Below are positions 1 through 12,545 of a stretch of 64,000 nucleotides of DNA, piece by piece. The stretch is taken from positions 36,933 through 100,932 of the forward strand of contig MGWR01000070.1 of the NCBI GenBank assembly GCA_001801085.1. The letters run 5' to 3'. How positions within the stretch are numbered: position 1 is the first letter of the stretch; each line of letters starts with the position of its first letter. Under the pieces are notes generated by a model, which had not been told where the DNA came from, made no database searches, and saw only the letters and a program-made list of their open reading frames with translations. Position numbers and translations under genes: made by a program. The stretch comes from Gallionellales bacterium GWA2_60_142. GTDB taxonomy: Bacteria > Pseudomonadota > Gammaproteobacteria > Burkholderiales > Gallionellaceae.

Positions 1-129
1 CGCCTGTTGGGTATCGATTGCCAGGCGATAGGGGCGCTGCTGCTGTATCTCGCCGCGTTGCTGACGCTGTGGTCTATGGGCTACTACCTGATGCGGGCCT
101 CGCCGCAACTGAAAAAATCTCACAACTGA
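1..129 (+). CDS. pgsA: C-terminal fragment of CDP-diacylglycerol--glycerol-3-phosphate 3-phosphatidyltransferase-like protein (partial)
   Basis: Open frame from window start ending TGA at 127-129; translation RLLGIDCQAIGALLLYLAALLTLWSMGYYLMRASPQLKKSHN resembles the PgsA C-terminal transmembrane tail. Confidence 0.6.
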   Translation, partial: RLLGIDCQAIGALLLYLAALLTLWSMGYYLMRASPQLKKSHN

Positions 130-130
130 A

Positions 131-158
131 TTGATTTATGGGGCTGCGTCTGTATAAT
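131..158 (+). promoter_or_regulatory. Putative sigma70 promoter for the tRNA cluster (-35 TTGATT, -10 TATAAT)
   Basis: TTGATT at 131-136 and TATAAT at 153-158, 16-nt spacing, just upstream of the tRNA-Pro gene. Confidence 0.6.
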
Positions 159-168
159 GCGCAGCCTT

Positions 169-245
169 CGGGGTGTAGCGTAGCCTGGTAGCGCGCCTGC
201 TTTGGGAGCAGGATGTCGGGAGTTCGAATCTCTCCACCCCGACCA
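169..245 (+). tRNA. tRNA-Pro (anticodon TGG)
   Basis: Cloverleaf CGGGGTG...CACCCCG-ACCA, anticodon loop TTTGGGA, TTCGAAT T-loop, encoded CCA. Confidence 0.95.
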
Positions 246-279
246 GATTCAAGCAAAGAAATATGCTGTGAAAAGAATT

Positions 280-356
280 GTGCCCGTAGCTCAACCGGAT
301 AGAGCACCAGCCTTCTAAGCTGGGGGTTACAGGTTCGATTCCTGTCGGGCACGCCA
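280..356 (+). tRNA. tRNA-Arg (anticodon TCT)
   Basis: GTGCCCG...CGGGCAC-GCCA acceptor stem, anticodon loop CTTCTAA, TTCGATT T-loop. Confidence 0.95.
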
Positions 357-381
357 AGTGTCTGTCGGAAAATGTTTCAAT

Positions 382-458
382 GGTGGCTGTAGCTCAGTTG
401 GTAGAGTCCAGGATTGTGATTCCTGTTGTCGTGGGTTCGAGCCCCATCAGCCACCCCA
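382..458 (+). tRNA. tRNA-His (anticodon GTG)
   Basis: G-1 followed by GTGGCTG...CAGCCAC, anticodon loop TTGTGAT, encoded CCA. Confidence 0.95.
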
Positions 459-464
459 AACTTA

Positions 465-495
465 AAAGGGCCAGCGATACGCTGGCCCTTTTTTC
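465..495 (+). terminator. Rho-independent terminator of the tRNA cluster
   Basis: Hairpin AAGGGCCAGC-GATAC-GCTGGCCCTT followed by T-run. Confidence 0.9.
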
Positions 496-595
496 ATGGT
501 TCCACCGTATAATCGCGCGAACATACCTGAACGAGACATCGGGTATGGGGCGTTGTCTCCACAAAAAGGCTAAAACCATATTCGGTTGTGAATCG

Positions 596-2581
596 ATGAT
601 CCCATTCCTGTATCGCTTACTTGCGGCAATCATCTACGCCTCTCTGTTGGGGCAGCCATCCTGGGCCATTGACGCGTCCGGCGAGCAGAGTTATTTCGAG
701 GAATTTCCGGTCGTGCTCAGCGCCTCCCGATTGAAGCAACCCCAGTCCGAAGCACCGAGTGCGATGACGGTGATCGATCGCGAGATGATCGTTGCATCTG
801 GAGCGCGCAATGTCGTAGATATATTGCGGTTGGTGCCGGGAATGTATGTGGGATATGACAGCGGTAACGTTCCCTTTGCCAGTTATCACGGCGCAACCGA
901 TCAATATGCCCGGCGCATGCAGGTGTTGATCGATGGTCGTACGGTCTATCTGCCGCCTGTCGGCGGAGTTGATTGGCTGGATATCCCCCTGCATATCGGC
1001 GATATCGAGCGTATCGAGGTGATTCGTGGACCCGCAGCGGCATCTCACGGAGCGAACTCGTTGCAAGGGGTGATCAGCATCATCACACGCGATGCGGTCA
1101 GCATGAATGGCGCGTCGGTTGCCCTGACTCAGGGCAACGGCGGAATATCTGAAGTAACAGGCAGGCTAGGACAAAGCGGTGACGATCTGGATTACAGGCT
1201 CACGCTGTCGAATCGATCCGATCATGGTTACGACTTGAAGATAATTAATGACGGTAGCCGCACCAGTCAGCTCAATCTGCGCAGTAATTATCGGCTCAAT
1301 TCTCAAGATAGTATTGATTTCCAGTTGGGATATAGCGACGGAATTCGCGGTGCGGGAAATATGGCCAGATTTAATCCTGCTGGAGGTTTTACGGAGCCTC
1401 CCAGAGAAATCAAGACAGTTTCGGATTATCTGCAAATCGATTGGTTACACGCTCTGTCCGATGGCAACGAGTTCAAATTGAACTACTACCATATTTCGCG
1501 CAGTTACTTGGACAATATGCCCGTCGTCATCGACAAACAGGGATATCAGATCCATCGTCATGAACTGGGATTGCAACATACACTTCCACAAGGGGAGCAT
1601 AACCGCTTGGTATGGGGAGCGAATGTCCGGCATGACACCGCGGACGACCCCCTGACTTTCAGGTCCCCCCAAGCGCTGAATGTTTTTCAGGTGTTTGTGC
1701 ATGACGAGATGAGGTTCTCGCCATCATTATTGGCCAATCTCGGTGCAATGTATGAGGACGACGGGATGGGGCACCGTAACTGGTCCCCACGCGCCACGCT
1801 GAATTATCACGTCACCCCGGAACATACCATTCGTGCGGGAGCCTCGATGGCCTATCGCAGTCCCGTGATGTTCGAACAGTATGCGGATACTTCATATTTG
1901 GTTTCCAGACCTTTCAAGAATGTCAGATCGGTCAATCCAGAAAAGATTGTTTCAAAAGAGATCGGCTACTTGGGGGAGTTCAAGGAGGCCGGGATATCGC
2001 TGGATGCCAGGATCTACCAGGACCGGATAAGCGACTATATTTTCCTGGATCCCTATGTGGCCGCCGGACCTGTACTGACATTCGGCTTTGCGAACCTGCT
2101 TGCGGAAAGCCACGAAGGATTCGAGAGCACACTCAAGTTCCGGTGGGGCGAGCGAAGCAATCTGGTTTTTAACTATGCGCATCAGCGAGTAAATTGTGCC
2201 GCAACGGGGATCATGACTCTGGCGGCATTTATTCCTCGACTTCAAGCCTATGTGAATCAATGTTCTTTGCTGGTGCCCGCCGATAGTGGCAGTATCTTGC
2301 TGACACAGCAACTGACCCCGCGCCTGCAGTTCAGCACTGGTTACTATCATCAGGAAAAGGTGCAAGTGCTTGATGCCCAGTGGCCGCAAAACCTGATGCG
2401 CAGGGTGGATATGAGAATGGCCTATACGTTTGGGCATCAGGGCGAGCCTGGAAGCGGGGATATCTCATTCGTGGTACAGAACGCATTTCAGGATAACTAT
2501 ACGGAATACAGCAATGTCCCTCAAAAAGCGGGCTTCGTGTTCAATCGGCGCTTCTATCTGAACGCCACGTTGGAACTCTAG
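596..2581 (+). CDS. TonB-dependent receptor (plug + beta-barrel)
   Basis: Signal-like N-terminus MIPFLYRLLAAIIYASLLGQPSWA; plug motif VLSASRLKQPQSEAPSAMTVIDREMI...RIEVIRGPAAASHGANSLQGVISI. The ORF-track start (380) lies within tRNA-His, so the ATG at 596 is preferred. Confidence 0.85.
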   Translation: MIPFLYRLLAAIIYASLLGQPSWAIDASGEQSYFEEFPVVLSASRLKQPQSEAPSAMTVIDREMIVASGARNVVDILRLVPGMYVGYDSGNVPFASYHGATDQYARRMQVLIDGRTVYLPPVGGVDWLDIPLHIGDIERIEVIRGPAAASHGANSLQGVISIITRDAVSMNGASVALTQGNGGISEVTGRLGQSGDDLDYRLTLSNRSDHGYDLKIINDGSRTSQLNLRSNYRLNSQDSIDFQLGYSDGIRGAGNMARFNPAGGFTEPPREIKTVSDYLQIDWLHALSDGNEFKLNYYHISRSYLDNMPVVIDKQGYQIHRHELGLQHTLPQGEHNRLVWGANVRHDTADDPLTFRSPQALNVFQVFVHDEMRFSPSLLANLGAMYEDDGMGHRNWSPRATLNYHVTPEHTIRAGASMAYRSPVMFEQYADTSYLVSRPFKNVRSVNPEKIVSKEIGYLGEFKEAGISLDARIYQDRISDYIFLDPYVAAGPVLTFGFANLLAESHEGFESTLKFRWGERSNLVFNYAHQRVNCAATGIMTLAAFIPRLQAYVNQCSLLVPADSGSILLTQQLTPRLQFSTGYYHQEKVQVLDAQWPQNLMRRVDMRMAYTFGHQGEPGSGDISFVVQNAFQDNYTEYSNVPQKAGFVFNRRFYLNATLEL

Positions 2582-2589
2582 ACATAAAA

Positions 2590-3501
2590 GTGCGCTACGC
2601 TCGCCCAATAATCTTTTCGCTGATCTCCGCAGTTTGCATATTGTGGTCGCACTCCATTCGGGCCGATGGATTGGTTGTGACTCTGCTGCTGGGCGACAGT
2701 AGCGCCCCCTATCAGGCATTCACGGAGACTCTGCGCCAGCGGTTGCCGGCCTCTATTCGACTTTCCGTGCGGGAACCCAATGGTTCGGTCGGAGCATCGG
2801 ATCTGGTGGTTGCCGTAGGGATGAAAGCGGCAGAATCGGCGGCTTCCGATCCCCGTTCACCGATATTGGCCGTGATGGTGCCCAAATCGGGATATGACAG
2901 CCTTTTTCTGGGGCAAAAAATGCCACAGGGCATTTCGGCTATCTATCTGGATCAGCCATGGGAACGCCAAGTCGATTTCCTCTATGCCGTGTTGCCGGAT
3001 GTGGAGCGGGTAGGGCTGCTGTATTCCCCGGAGACTCGTCTCGAGATTTCCCCGTTGCTTAACAGCGTGGCGAATCATGGCGGTTCTGTCGTCGCGCAGT
3101 CAGTACAATCGGCAGAAAGACTGTTTTCCAGCCTAGAAAGAGTCCTGTCGGGCAGTGACGTATTACTCGCGATCCCCGACAGTCGCATATATAACGCAAC
3201 CAGTATCCGCAATATCCTGCTGACCAGCTATCGGCACGAAGTACCCCTGATCGGCCTGTCTCAAGGATATGTGAATGCGGGGGCATTGGCTGCGATATTC
3301 ACGCTTCCGGAGCAGATTGCAGAACAGACAGCCAAACAGATCGTTGCATTCGAACAGAGGAGGGGACTTGCCGCCCCCAGTTATCCGGAGCATTTCACGA
3401 TCTCGCTGAATAACCAAGTTGCGAGATCGCTTGAGATTCGTTTGCCATCCGAAAGCGATATTCGCAAGCGCATGCGTAACACCGGAGGGGCGGAACGATG
3501 A
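2590..3501 (+). CDS. Periplasmic ABC substrate-binding-like protein (PF04392/TrpX-type)
   Basis: GTG start, signal peptide, two-lobe binding-protein-like sequence (VERVGLLYSPET..., DVLLAIPDSRIYNATSIRNILLTSYRHEVPLIGLSQGYVNAGALA). Confidence 0.7.
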   Translation: MRYARPIIFSLISAVCILWSHSIRADGLVVTLLLGDSSAPYQAFTETLRQRLPASIRLSVREPNGSVGASDLVVAVGMKAAESAASDPRSPILAVMVPKSGYDSLFLGQKMPQGISAIYLDQPWERQVDFLYAVLPDVERVGLLYSPETRLEISPLLNSVANHGGSVVAQSVQSAERLFSSLERVLSGSDVLLAIPDSRIYNATSIRNILLTSYRHEVPLIGLSQGYVNAGALAAIFTLPEQIAEQTAKQIVAFEQRRGLAAPSYPEHFTISLNNQVARSLEIRLPSESDIRKRMRNTGGAER

Positions 3502-5453
3502 GACGTATCGGTATCCGCACCCAGATCACGGCATTGACACTCATACCTCTGTTGGTGGTGGTTGTCAGTATGGAAGCCTATTTCTTGCGTGACCGCTTTG
3601 CCGACCTTGACAATGATCTGCAGGAACATGGAAAGCTCCTGGCTCGACAGCTTGCCGGCAGCGCTGAGTATGGCGTGTTCTCCAACAACCAAGCCTTCCT
3701 GCAGGGGATCGCCAACTACACCCTGATGCAGAACGATGTGCGCAGCATCGCCATTACCGATTCCAGTTCGCGAATATTGCATCATGCCTCCGATCCAACA
3801 GGAAAAGTCACTTCCAGTGGAAGCGACGACAATATCTTCCAATCGCGAGTGGACTTGTTGAATCCGATCAGCATCGATACTGAAAGCGTATGGCTTTACC
3901 AGCCCATCGTACCGACGCAAGTCGGGCTGGACGATCTGGCTGACGAGCCGAAATCTCTGCAGATAGGCGCGGTCGTCATCGAGATGAGCAGGCGAGACAC
4001 CGAAAAACGCAAGTCAAAAATGCTCTGGTTCACAGTCAGCGTGACAGCTCTGATTCTGGCTTTTCCTCTTTATGCGATATTTTTGGCCAGTCGCAGCATC
4101 ACTTATCCGATTCGCCGCCTGAGCGAGGCCGTTCAGCAAATTGCCAAAGGCAACCTGGATGTCCAAGTACGAGTCTCGGATGGCACGACGCAAGAGTTGG
4201 GCAATCTTGCCAGCGGATTCAATGATATGGCGGCCCAACTTAAGGATGAGCGTGCGATCCTTGAAGATCGTATCGAAGAGGCGACTCAGGCGTTGCGTGC
4301 CAAAAAGGAGGAGGCCGAGCGTGCAAGCCACGACAAAAGTCACTTCCTGGCCGTGGCCAGTCATGATTTGCGTCAGCCTTTGCACGCACTGGGACTGTAT
4401 ATCGCGGAATTGCAACGCAAGGCGGTAGGTGACGAACAACAGTATCTAGTCCGGCAGGTGGAACGCTCCGTCGAATCCCTATCCACGCTGCTCAATGCTC
4501 TGCTCGATATTTCCAAGCTGGATGCCGGAGCCATCGTTCCGCATATGCAGGTTTGCGATCTCGGTGCGATGCTCAGACATGTTGCGACGGATTATCAGAT
4601 ACTTTCCAGTCTGCGCAATATCCGTCTGGTGATTCATCCTTGCACCGAACATGTTCATAGCGACCCCATGTTGCTGGAGCGCATTCTGACTAATCTGGTC
4701 AGCAATGCGTTGCGGTATACCCCGCAAAACGGCCGAGTGATGATCGCCTGTCGCCGCCGTGGCGACAGAGTGCGCATAGAAGTGCGCGACAACGGAATCG
4801 GCATCTCCAGAAACGACCAAAACAACATCTATCGCGAATTCTTCCAGTTGAACCAACCTCAACTGGATTCCAGCAAGGGACTGGGATTGGGATTGGCCAT
4901 CGTGGATCGTCTGGTCAAATTGCTCGGACACCAGATAGGCCTGCGTTCAGCCCCGGGGAAAGGCTCCGTTTTTGCCGTGGAGGTACCGATAGCTTCCGGT
5001 GTCGCGGAATCATCCATGGCCGGAACCATTGATTCCGAAACTGAAACCGAAGCCGTGACAGATAACTCGATATTAGCCGGCAAGAAGCTGCTGGTTGTCG
5101 ATGATGATGAAATGGTATTGAACAGCACAGCGAGTATCCTGCTTGCCTGGGGTTGCCAAGTCACCTTGGCAACTTCGTTGAGTCAAGTCGAGCAGTACCT
5201 ACAACACGACATGTCATGGGACATGATCATTAGCGATTATCAGTTGGAAAACCATGCGACCGGAATCGATGTCATCACCATGGTTCAGCAACATCAATCC
5301 CAAAAACTGCCGCCGTGCATTCTGGTTAGCGGCGATACCGGCCCGACCGTCCTTAAGCTCGCAGCCGTAAGCGGCCATCACTTGCTACATAAACCAGTCA
5401 AGCCAGCAAAGCTTCGATCTTTGGCCATCCATCTGCTGGAAGATACAGAATAG
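3498..5453 (+). CDS. Hybrid sensor histidine kinase (TM-sensor-TM-HAMP-HisKA-HATPase_c-REC)
   Basis: HAMP region; H-box SHDLRQPLHALGLY; N-box LTNLVSNALRYT; G-boxes DNGIGI and GLGLGLAIV; C-terminal receiver LLVVDDDE...IISDYQL...HKPVKP. ATGA overlap with preceding gene. Confidence 0.92.
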   Translation: MRRIGIRTQITALTLIPLLVVVVSMEAYFLRDRFADLDNDLQEHGKLLARQLAGSAEYGVFSNNQAFLQGIANYTLMQNDVRSIAITDSSSRILHHASDPTGKVTSSGSDDNIFQSRVDLLNPISIDTESVWLYQPIVPTQVGLDDLADEPKSLQIGAVVIEMSRRDTEKRKSKMLWFTVSVTALILAFPLYAIFLASRSITYPIRRLSEAVQQIAKGNLDVQVRVSDGTTQELGNLASGFNDMAAQLKDERAILEDRIEEATQALRAKKEEAERASHDKSHFLAVASHDLRQPLHALGLYIAELQRKAVGDEQQYLVRQVERSVESLSTLLNALLDISKLDAGAIVPHMQVCDLGAMLRHVATDYQILSSLRNIRLVIHPCTEHVHSDPMLLERILTNLVSNALRYTPQNGRVMIACRRRGDRVRIEVRDNGIGISRNDQNNIYREFFQLNQPQLDSSKGLGLGLAIVDRLVKLLGHQIGLRSAPGKGSVFAVEVPIASGVAESSMAGTIDSETETEAVTDNSILAGKKLLVVDDDEMVLNSTASILLAWGCQVTLATSLSQVEQYLQHDMSWDMIISDYQLENHATGIDVITMVQQHQSQKLPPCILVSGDTGPTVLKLAAVSGHHLLHKPVKPAKLRSLAIHLLEDTE

Positions 5454-5630
5454 TTTCGGCCGCAGGGTGACCGCTTATTAGTCTTACTTCAACGGGCGCT
5501 TTGGCCGTAACTGTACCGCAAACCGTTCCGTGTTTGGTCTCTTTTGGATTCGCATAATGTATATTATGTCAAATACTGTATCTCTGTTTTTATTCCAATT
5601 ATTCAATTTGTTATACCTTACCTCTTTCGG

Positions 5631-7136
5631 TCACATTTCTTGGATTGGGATGCGCGCATTTTCAGCAGATATTTCTGCCAATTGCTCGGTCTGTTCCGCT
5701 CTAACTTGATCCCAGGTGAATCGCCACTCCCAATTTCCGCAAGGCTTGCCCGGAAAGTTCATGCGGTGTTCGCTGTTCAAACCCAGAACGTCCTGCAGTG
5801 GGAAAATGACGGTGTTGGCAACAGATGCCGAAAGTGCGCGCATCATGTCCCAGTGGACAGCTAGTCCATCGCTGCGTAGGTATTGTTGTGCGAAGCCCTT
5901 TTCCCGATCCGGCAAGGTGCTCCACCAGCCCAGCGTCGTGTCGTTGTCATGGGTTCCGGTATAGGCGACCGTGTTCGACACATAATTGTGCGGGAGAAAC
6001 GGATTGGTCTCATTATCCCCAAAAGCGAATTGAAGGACTCGCATGCCCGGGAGTTCGAACTTGTCACGTAGTTCGGCTACATCGGGAGTGATGATTCCCA
6101 AGTCCTCGGCGAGGATAGGCAGCGTCGGAAAGCTGCGTTGCATCACCTGGAACAAGTGGTCACCGGGAGACGTTACCCACTCGCCTCCGATAGCGTTGGG
6201 AGCTCCGGCCGGTATCTCCCAATATGCGGCAAACCCGCGGAAGTGATCGACACGCACTACATCGGCAAGACGGAAAGCTTGACGCATGCGCGCAATCCAC
6301 CAGTCGAAGCCGCTTTCCTCATGTACCGCCCAGCGGTAGACAGGATTTCCCCATAGTTGTCCGGTTTCGCTGAAATAATCCGGCGGTACACCGGCGACTG
6401 CAATAGGACGCCCGGCGGCGTCGAGCTTGAATAGTTCCTGGTGCGCCCATACATCCGCGCTCTGGTAAGCGACAAAAATGGGGACATCGCCGATGATGCG
6501 AATATTGCGTGAATTGGCATATTCCTTAAGATGGAACCATTGCCGAGCGAAACACCACTGGCAGAATTTCCAGAAATCGATTTCGTCGGCAAAGCGAATT
6601 TCGAAATCTCGCAATGCTTGCGCTTCTCTGCGTGCCAAGTCACCCGGCCAGAAATCCCACTCCCGCCAGTCCTGATGTTCGGCGATCGCCATGAACAGGG
6701 CGTAGTCGCGGAGCCAGTCAATTTCGGCTTCGCAAAATACTTCATATTCACGACGTATTTGACTGTTTTTTATATTAAAAAATCGCCTAGCAGCTTGGCG
6801 CAGTCTGGCCATGCGAAATGGCAGCGTTACGCAGAAATCGACTCGGTTGGCATGAAAATCCGGCGCGGATTCCAGCTCACCCTGCTCCAGCCAACCATGC
6901 TCAGCCAGCTCGGCAAGATCGATCAACAAGACATTGCCGGCGAAAGCGGAGCGGCTCATGTATGGTGAATTGCCGGGACCGATCTCGCCCAAAGGCAGAA
7001 CCTGCCAATAGGATTGTCCGGCATCGGACAACCAATCAACGAAGCGATACGCATCCTTACCCAAATCCCCGGAACCGAATCTGCCGGGCAGCGATGTAGG
7101 ATGTAACAGGATGCCGCTTGCCCGCGTCTTCAGCAT
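5631..7136 (-). CDS. malQ: 4-alpha-glucanotransferase (amylomaltase)
   Basis: RASGILLHPTSLPGRFGSGDLG, VRVDHFRGF, AEDLGIITPDV, YTGTHDNDT: GH77 signatures. Confidence 0.95.
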   Translation of the reverse strand: MLKTRASGILLHPTSLPGRFGSGDLGKDAYRFVDWLSDAGQSYWQVLPLGEIGPGNSPYMSRSAFAGNVLLIDLAELAEHGWLEQGELESAPDFHANRVDFCVTLPFRMARLRQAARRFFNIKNSQIRREYEVFCEAEIDWLRDYALFMAIAEHQDWREWDFWPGDLARREAQALRDFEIRFADEIDFWKFCQWCFARQWFHLKEYANSRNIRIIGDVPIFVAYQSADVWAHQELFKLDAAGRPIAVAGVPPDYFSETGQLWGNPVYRWAVHEESGFDWWIARMRQAFRLADVVRVDHFRGFAAYWEIPAGAPNAIGGEWVTSPGDHLFQVMQRSFPTLPILAEDLGIITPDVAELRDKFELPGMRVLQFAFGDNETNPFLPHNYVSNTVAYTGTHDNDTTLGWWSTLPDREKGFAQQYLRSDGLAVHWDMMRALSASVANTVIFPLQDVLGLNSEHRMNFPGKPCGNWEWRFTWDQVRAEQTEQLAEISAENARIPIQEM

Positions 7137-7166
7137 AGGACGATTCTTTATCGTGGTTTAGAAAGA

Positions 7167-8909
7167 TTACTCTGAAGCACGGCGCATCGCCCCGCCCGCT
7201 TCCGGATTCCCGCTGCCTTGACTGATCGGCTCGAACAGATTCATCGGCGGGGGAAGTTTAAGCAGATGATACAACTCGGTCAGATTATGCCGGAACAACC
7301 GGTCGAAACTGGACACGGAATGCGACGGATTGTAGTCGCCGAACCACCAGAACCAGTCGGAACTCTCGCATGAGCGCAACTGTTTTTCGGCGGCCTCCTG
7401 TTCGGATTGATTGAGGCGGTCGCTGGCCATGACCATGTCGAAACTCTGTTTGGCGACGCACAGCAGATCCCAGGCCCGGTTTTTGTCTGCCGATCCGATC
7501 CAGGTCGAAAAGTTACCGTAGACCCAACTCCCGGCGACGACGCTCGCCAGATTATGCGTCTGCGCATAACCCGAGGCTTTGGGAACATTGCAATTTTTGA
7601 GATACTCGGCGTAGGTCGTGGTGTGTATCCGGCTGTTTGATTCGAGCGCGGTATACAGTTCGTCGAGGAAATAAAAACCGTTGTAGGGGTAATATTCCCA
7701 GGCATTCTCCCCATCAAGGATCACGCTGATCACCGGGGTCTCGCCTTCATCCGCCTGCTCGGCGATAGCCAATACCTGGTCGATGAAATGGCCGGCCGCA
7801 TCCTTACCATGCCAGCGCGAATATTCGAATCCGATCAGATCGGACAGATGGTCGTCGCGGAAGAAGCATTGCAAACCATCGCCGTTTTGCGCGAGCTGAT
7901 AGGGACGATACAGATATTGGTGTCTTGCAGGAACCGCTTTCCGCATCTTGTTCAGACTGTTGACCAAGACCCCCTCCCCGCTTGCCGTCCAGCGGCACCC
8001 TTCCGCCGCCAGCACTTCCAGCGTCTCGGTAGAGATTGAGCCTTCAGCCGGCCACATGCCCTGCGGTTCCATACCGAAGCGATCGCGATGGCTGCGGCGC
8101 GCGAGTCTGACATGCTCGGTCACGCGCAATCGCCCTTTGGGATAATGCGGCGACTTGGGTAACGGCGCATCCGGCATCGCCTCCCGCGCACTGGCGAAAT
8201 CGATCAGCAGCGGCGCCAGCGGATGGTAATGTGGGGTCGCGGATATCTCGATCTGGCCGGACTCGGCCAGCTTGCGGTAGCGCGGAATGACGCTGGCGAC
8301 TTGCTGCCCGATCAGTTCCAGAAGCTGTTTTCGGTCTTCGCAGGTGAACCCTTCAGCCTTGCTCATCAGGCGGGGCACCAAGGCATGTTCGCGGCGCACG
8401 CTCTCGCCGCACCAGACCAGATGATACCAAGTCAACAAGTCGCTTAGATATTGTCCGGAAAGATAGGACAAAGCTGTTTCGCCGTCAGTGTGGAGCCGGT
8501 TATACAGTTCAAACAAACGTTTGTAGGCCGGATAGGGCGAGATCATCTTGGTGTGATTGCTGCGGAAACAGGCATCGAATGCAAGCTGGCGTTGCTCCAC
8601 CGTAAGCTTGCTGTGATCCTCATGCGCCAGCAAACGCAGTAACGGATCACGCAATTCCCCGCTGGCGAACTGGTCGCAATAGTCTTCGATCTGATCGAGC
8701 AGGATGGGCACGAAATTCACCACGGCACGCACCTTGGGATGGCGCTCCAAATGATAAGCCATGTCGGTGTAATCCTTGATGGCATGCAGATAAGTCCATG
8801 GCAACACGAAATCGCCGCTGGAATAGTCGCGATAATCCGGCTGATGCATGTGCCAGAGAAAAACCAGATTTGCGTTCTTTTTCATTTGAGGGACGGCATT
8901 AATTTTCAA
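7167..8909 (-). CDS. Glycoside hydrolase family 57 protein (alpha-amylase/glucanotransferase-like)
   Basis: LVFLWHMHQPDYRD, GMWPAEGSIS, VISVILDGENAWEYYPYNG: GH57 motifs. Confidence 0.93.
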   Translation of the reverse strand: MKINAVPQMKKNANLVFLWHMHQPDYRDYSSGDFVLPWTYLHAIKDYTDMAYHLERHPKVRAVVNFVPILLDQIEDYCDQFASGELRDPLLRLLAHEDHSKLTVEQRQLAFDACFRSNHTKMISPYPAYKRLFELYNRLHTDGETALSYLSGQYLSDLLTWYHLVWCGESVRREHALVPRLMSKAEGFTCEDRKQLLELIGQQVASVIPRYRKLAESGQIEISATPHYHPLAPLLIDFASAREAMPDAPLPKSPHYPKGRLRVTEHVRLARRSHRDRFGMEPQGMWPAEGSISTETLEVLAAEGCRWTASGEGVLVNSLNKMRKAVPARHQYLYRPYQLAQNGDGLQCFFRDDHLSDLIGFEYSRWHGKDAAGHFIDQVLAIAEQADEGETPVISVILDGENAWEYYPYNGFYFLDELYTALESNSRIHTTTYAEYLKNCNVPKASGYAQTHNLASVVAGSWVYGNFSTWIGSADKNRAWDLLCVAKQSFDMVMASDRLNQSEQEAAEKQLRSCESSDWFWWFGDYNPSHSVSSFDRLFRHNLTELYHLLKLPPPMNLFEPISQGSGNPEAGGAMRRASE

Positions 8910-8926
8910 TTAATTGCACAAACTAT

Positions 8927-10252
8927 TTAACGGAAGCTGTGAGCTTTTTGCCCCAGCATATCCGCTGTGATCAGCGTAATTCCGTTGGGACTGACCCGGA
9001 AGCGTTTGCGGTCTTCTTCCGGATCGATCCCGACCTGCAACCCATCCGGGATCTTGCAGTTCTTGTCGACGATCACGCGTTTCAATACCACATGGCTACC
9101 GACATTAACGTTGGGCAACAGCACCGAGTCCTCGATATTGCAATGGCTGCATATACGCACATCGGAGAACAGCAGAGAACGCCGTACCGACGAGCCGCTG
9201 ATGATGCAGCCGCCGGAAACCAGCGAATCGATCGCCATACCGCGTCGCCCGTCCTCGTCAAACACGAACTTGGCCGGCGGCAATTGTTCCTGATGTGTCC
9301 AGATCGGCCATTCCTGATCGTACATATTCAGATCGGGGATGACCTTGGTCAGCTCCATGTTCGCTTCCCAATAAGAATCGATGGTTCCCACGTCACGCCA
9401 ATACGGGATCTTGTCATCCCCCATCCCCACGCAACTCTGGTCGAAGCTCTGCGCAAACACGCGGTATTTCTCGACCAGATAGGGAATGATGTCCTTGCCG
9501 AAATCGTGACTTGACTTCGGATCGTCTGCGTCGCGGATCAATTGTTCGAACAGGAACTTGGTGTTGAACACATAGATACCCATGCTGGCCAGCGCCTTGT
9601 CAGTCCGGCCCGGGAGCGGAGTGGGATTCGCCGGCTTCTCGGCAAATTCCATGACGCGGCCATGTTCGTCCACGCCCATCACGCCGAATGCGGTCGCATC
9701 GGCAAGCGGCACTTCCAGGCAGGCTACGCTCATGTCAGCCTTGGTGTCGACGTGAAATGCCAGCAGCTTGCCGTAGTCCATCTTGTATACGTGATCGCCC
9801 GCCAGAATCAGCACGAATTCCGGATGGTTCTCGCGCAGGATGTCGAGATTCTGGTACACCGCATCCGCGGTGCCTTGGTACCAATGCTCCTCGTCTACGC
9901 GTTGCTGCGCAGGCAGGATGTCGACGAACTCGCCGAACTGGCCGTTCAGGAACGACCAGCCGCGCTGGATGTGGCGGATCAGGCTGTGCGACTTATATTG
10001 GGTGGCCACGCCGATGCGGCGAATGCCGGAATTGACGCAATTGGACAGCACGAAATCGATGATGCGGAACTTGCCGCCAAACGGGACGGCCGGCTTGGCG
10101 CGCCAGTCAGTCAACTGATGCAGACGGCTGCCGCGTCCGCCGGCCAGAATCATCGCGTAGGTATTTTTGGTGATACGGCTGATGAAGCGAGGCGACGTAT
10201 CGCCGGCAGTGAGGTGGTATTTTTTTTGCAGATAACCTAGTTCAGCATTCAT
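8927..10252 (-). CDS. glgC: Glucose-1-phosphate adenylyltransferase
   Basis: [35 protein letters not shown] nucleotidyltransferase signature, GlgC length and C-terminal hexapeptide region. Confidence 0.97.
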   Translation of the reverse strand: MNAELGYLQKKYHLTAGDTSPRFISRITKNTYAMILAGGRGSRLHQLTDWRAKPAVPFGGKFRIIDFVLSNCVNSGIRRIGVATQYKSHSLIRHIQRGWSFLNGQFGEFVDILPAQQRVDEEHWYQGTADAVYQNLDILRENHPEFVLILAGDHVYKMDYGKLLAFHVDTKADMSVACLEVPLADATAFGVMGVDEHGRVMEFAEKPANPTPLPGRTDKALASMGIYVFNTKFLFEQLIRDADDPKSSHDFGKDIIPYLVEKYRVFAQSFDQSCVGMGDDKIPYWRDVGTIDSYWEANMELTKVIPDLNMYDQEWPIWTHQEQLPPAKFVFDEDGRRGMAIDSLVSGGCIISGSSVRRSLLFSDVRICSHCNIEDSVLLPNVNVGSHVVLKRVIVDKNCKIPDGLQVGIDPEEDRKRFRVSPNGITLITADMLGQKAHSFR

Positions 10253-10339
10253 TCCACATCTCCGTTTGTTTGCATGTCTGGCTCAGGCATTATCGTTTAC
10301 AATCGATTCACTACACAAGGACAGCGGAGAGTAATTAAG

Positions 10340-12502
<2,163 letters not shown>

Positions 12503-12545
12503 AGAACATCAGCCTGAAACCCGTCATTGATCTGAATTGACCATC

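Noticed and set aside
74-357. Small minus-strand ORFs across the tRNA-Pro/Arg genes (MPDRNRTCNPQ..., MACPTGIEPVTPS...)
   Set aside because: Classic spurious ORFs antisense to tRNA genes (GEIRTPDILLPKQARYQ / TGIEPVTPS type translations).
380-595. N-terminal extension of the TonB receptor ORF
   Set aside because: Overlaps tRNA-His and its terminator; signal peptide starts at the ATG at 596.
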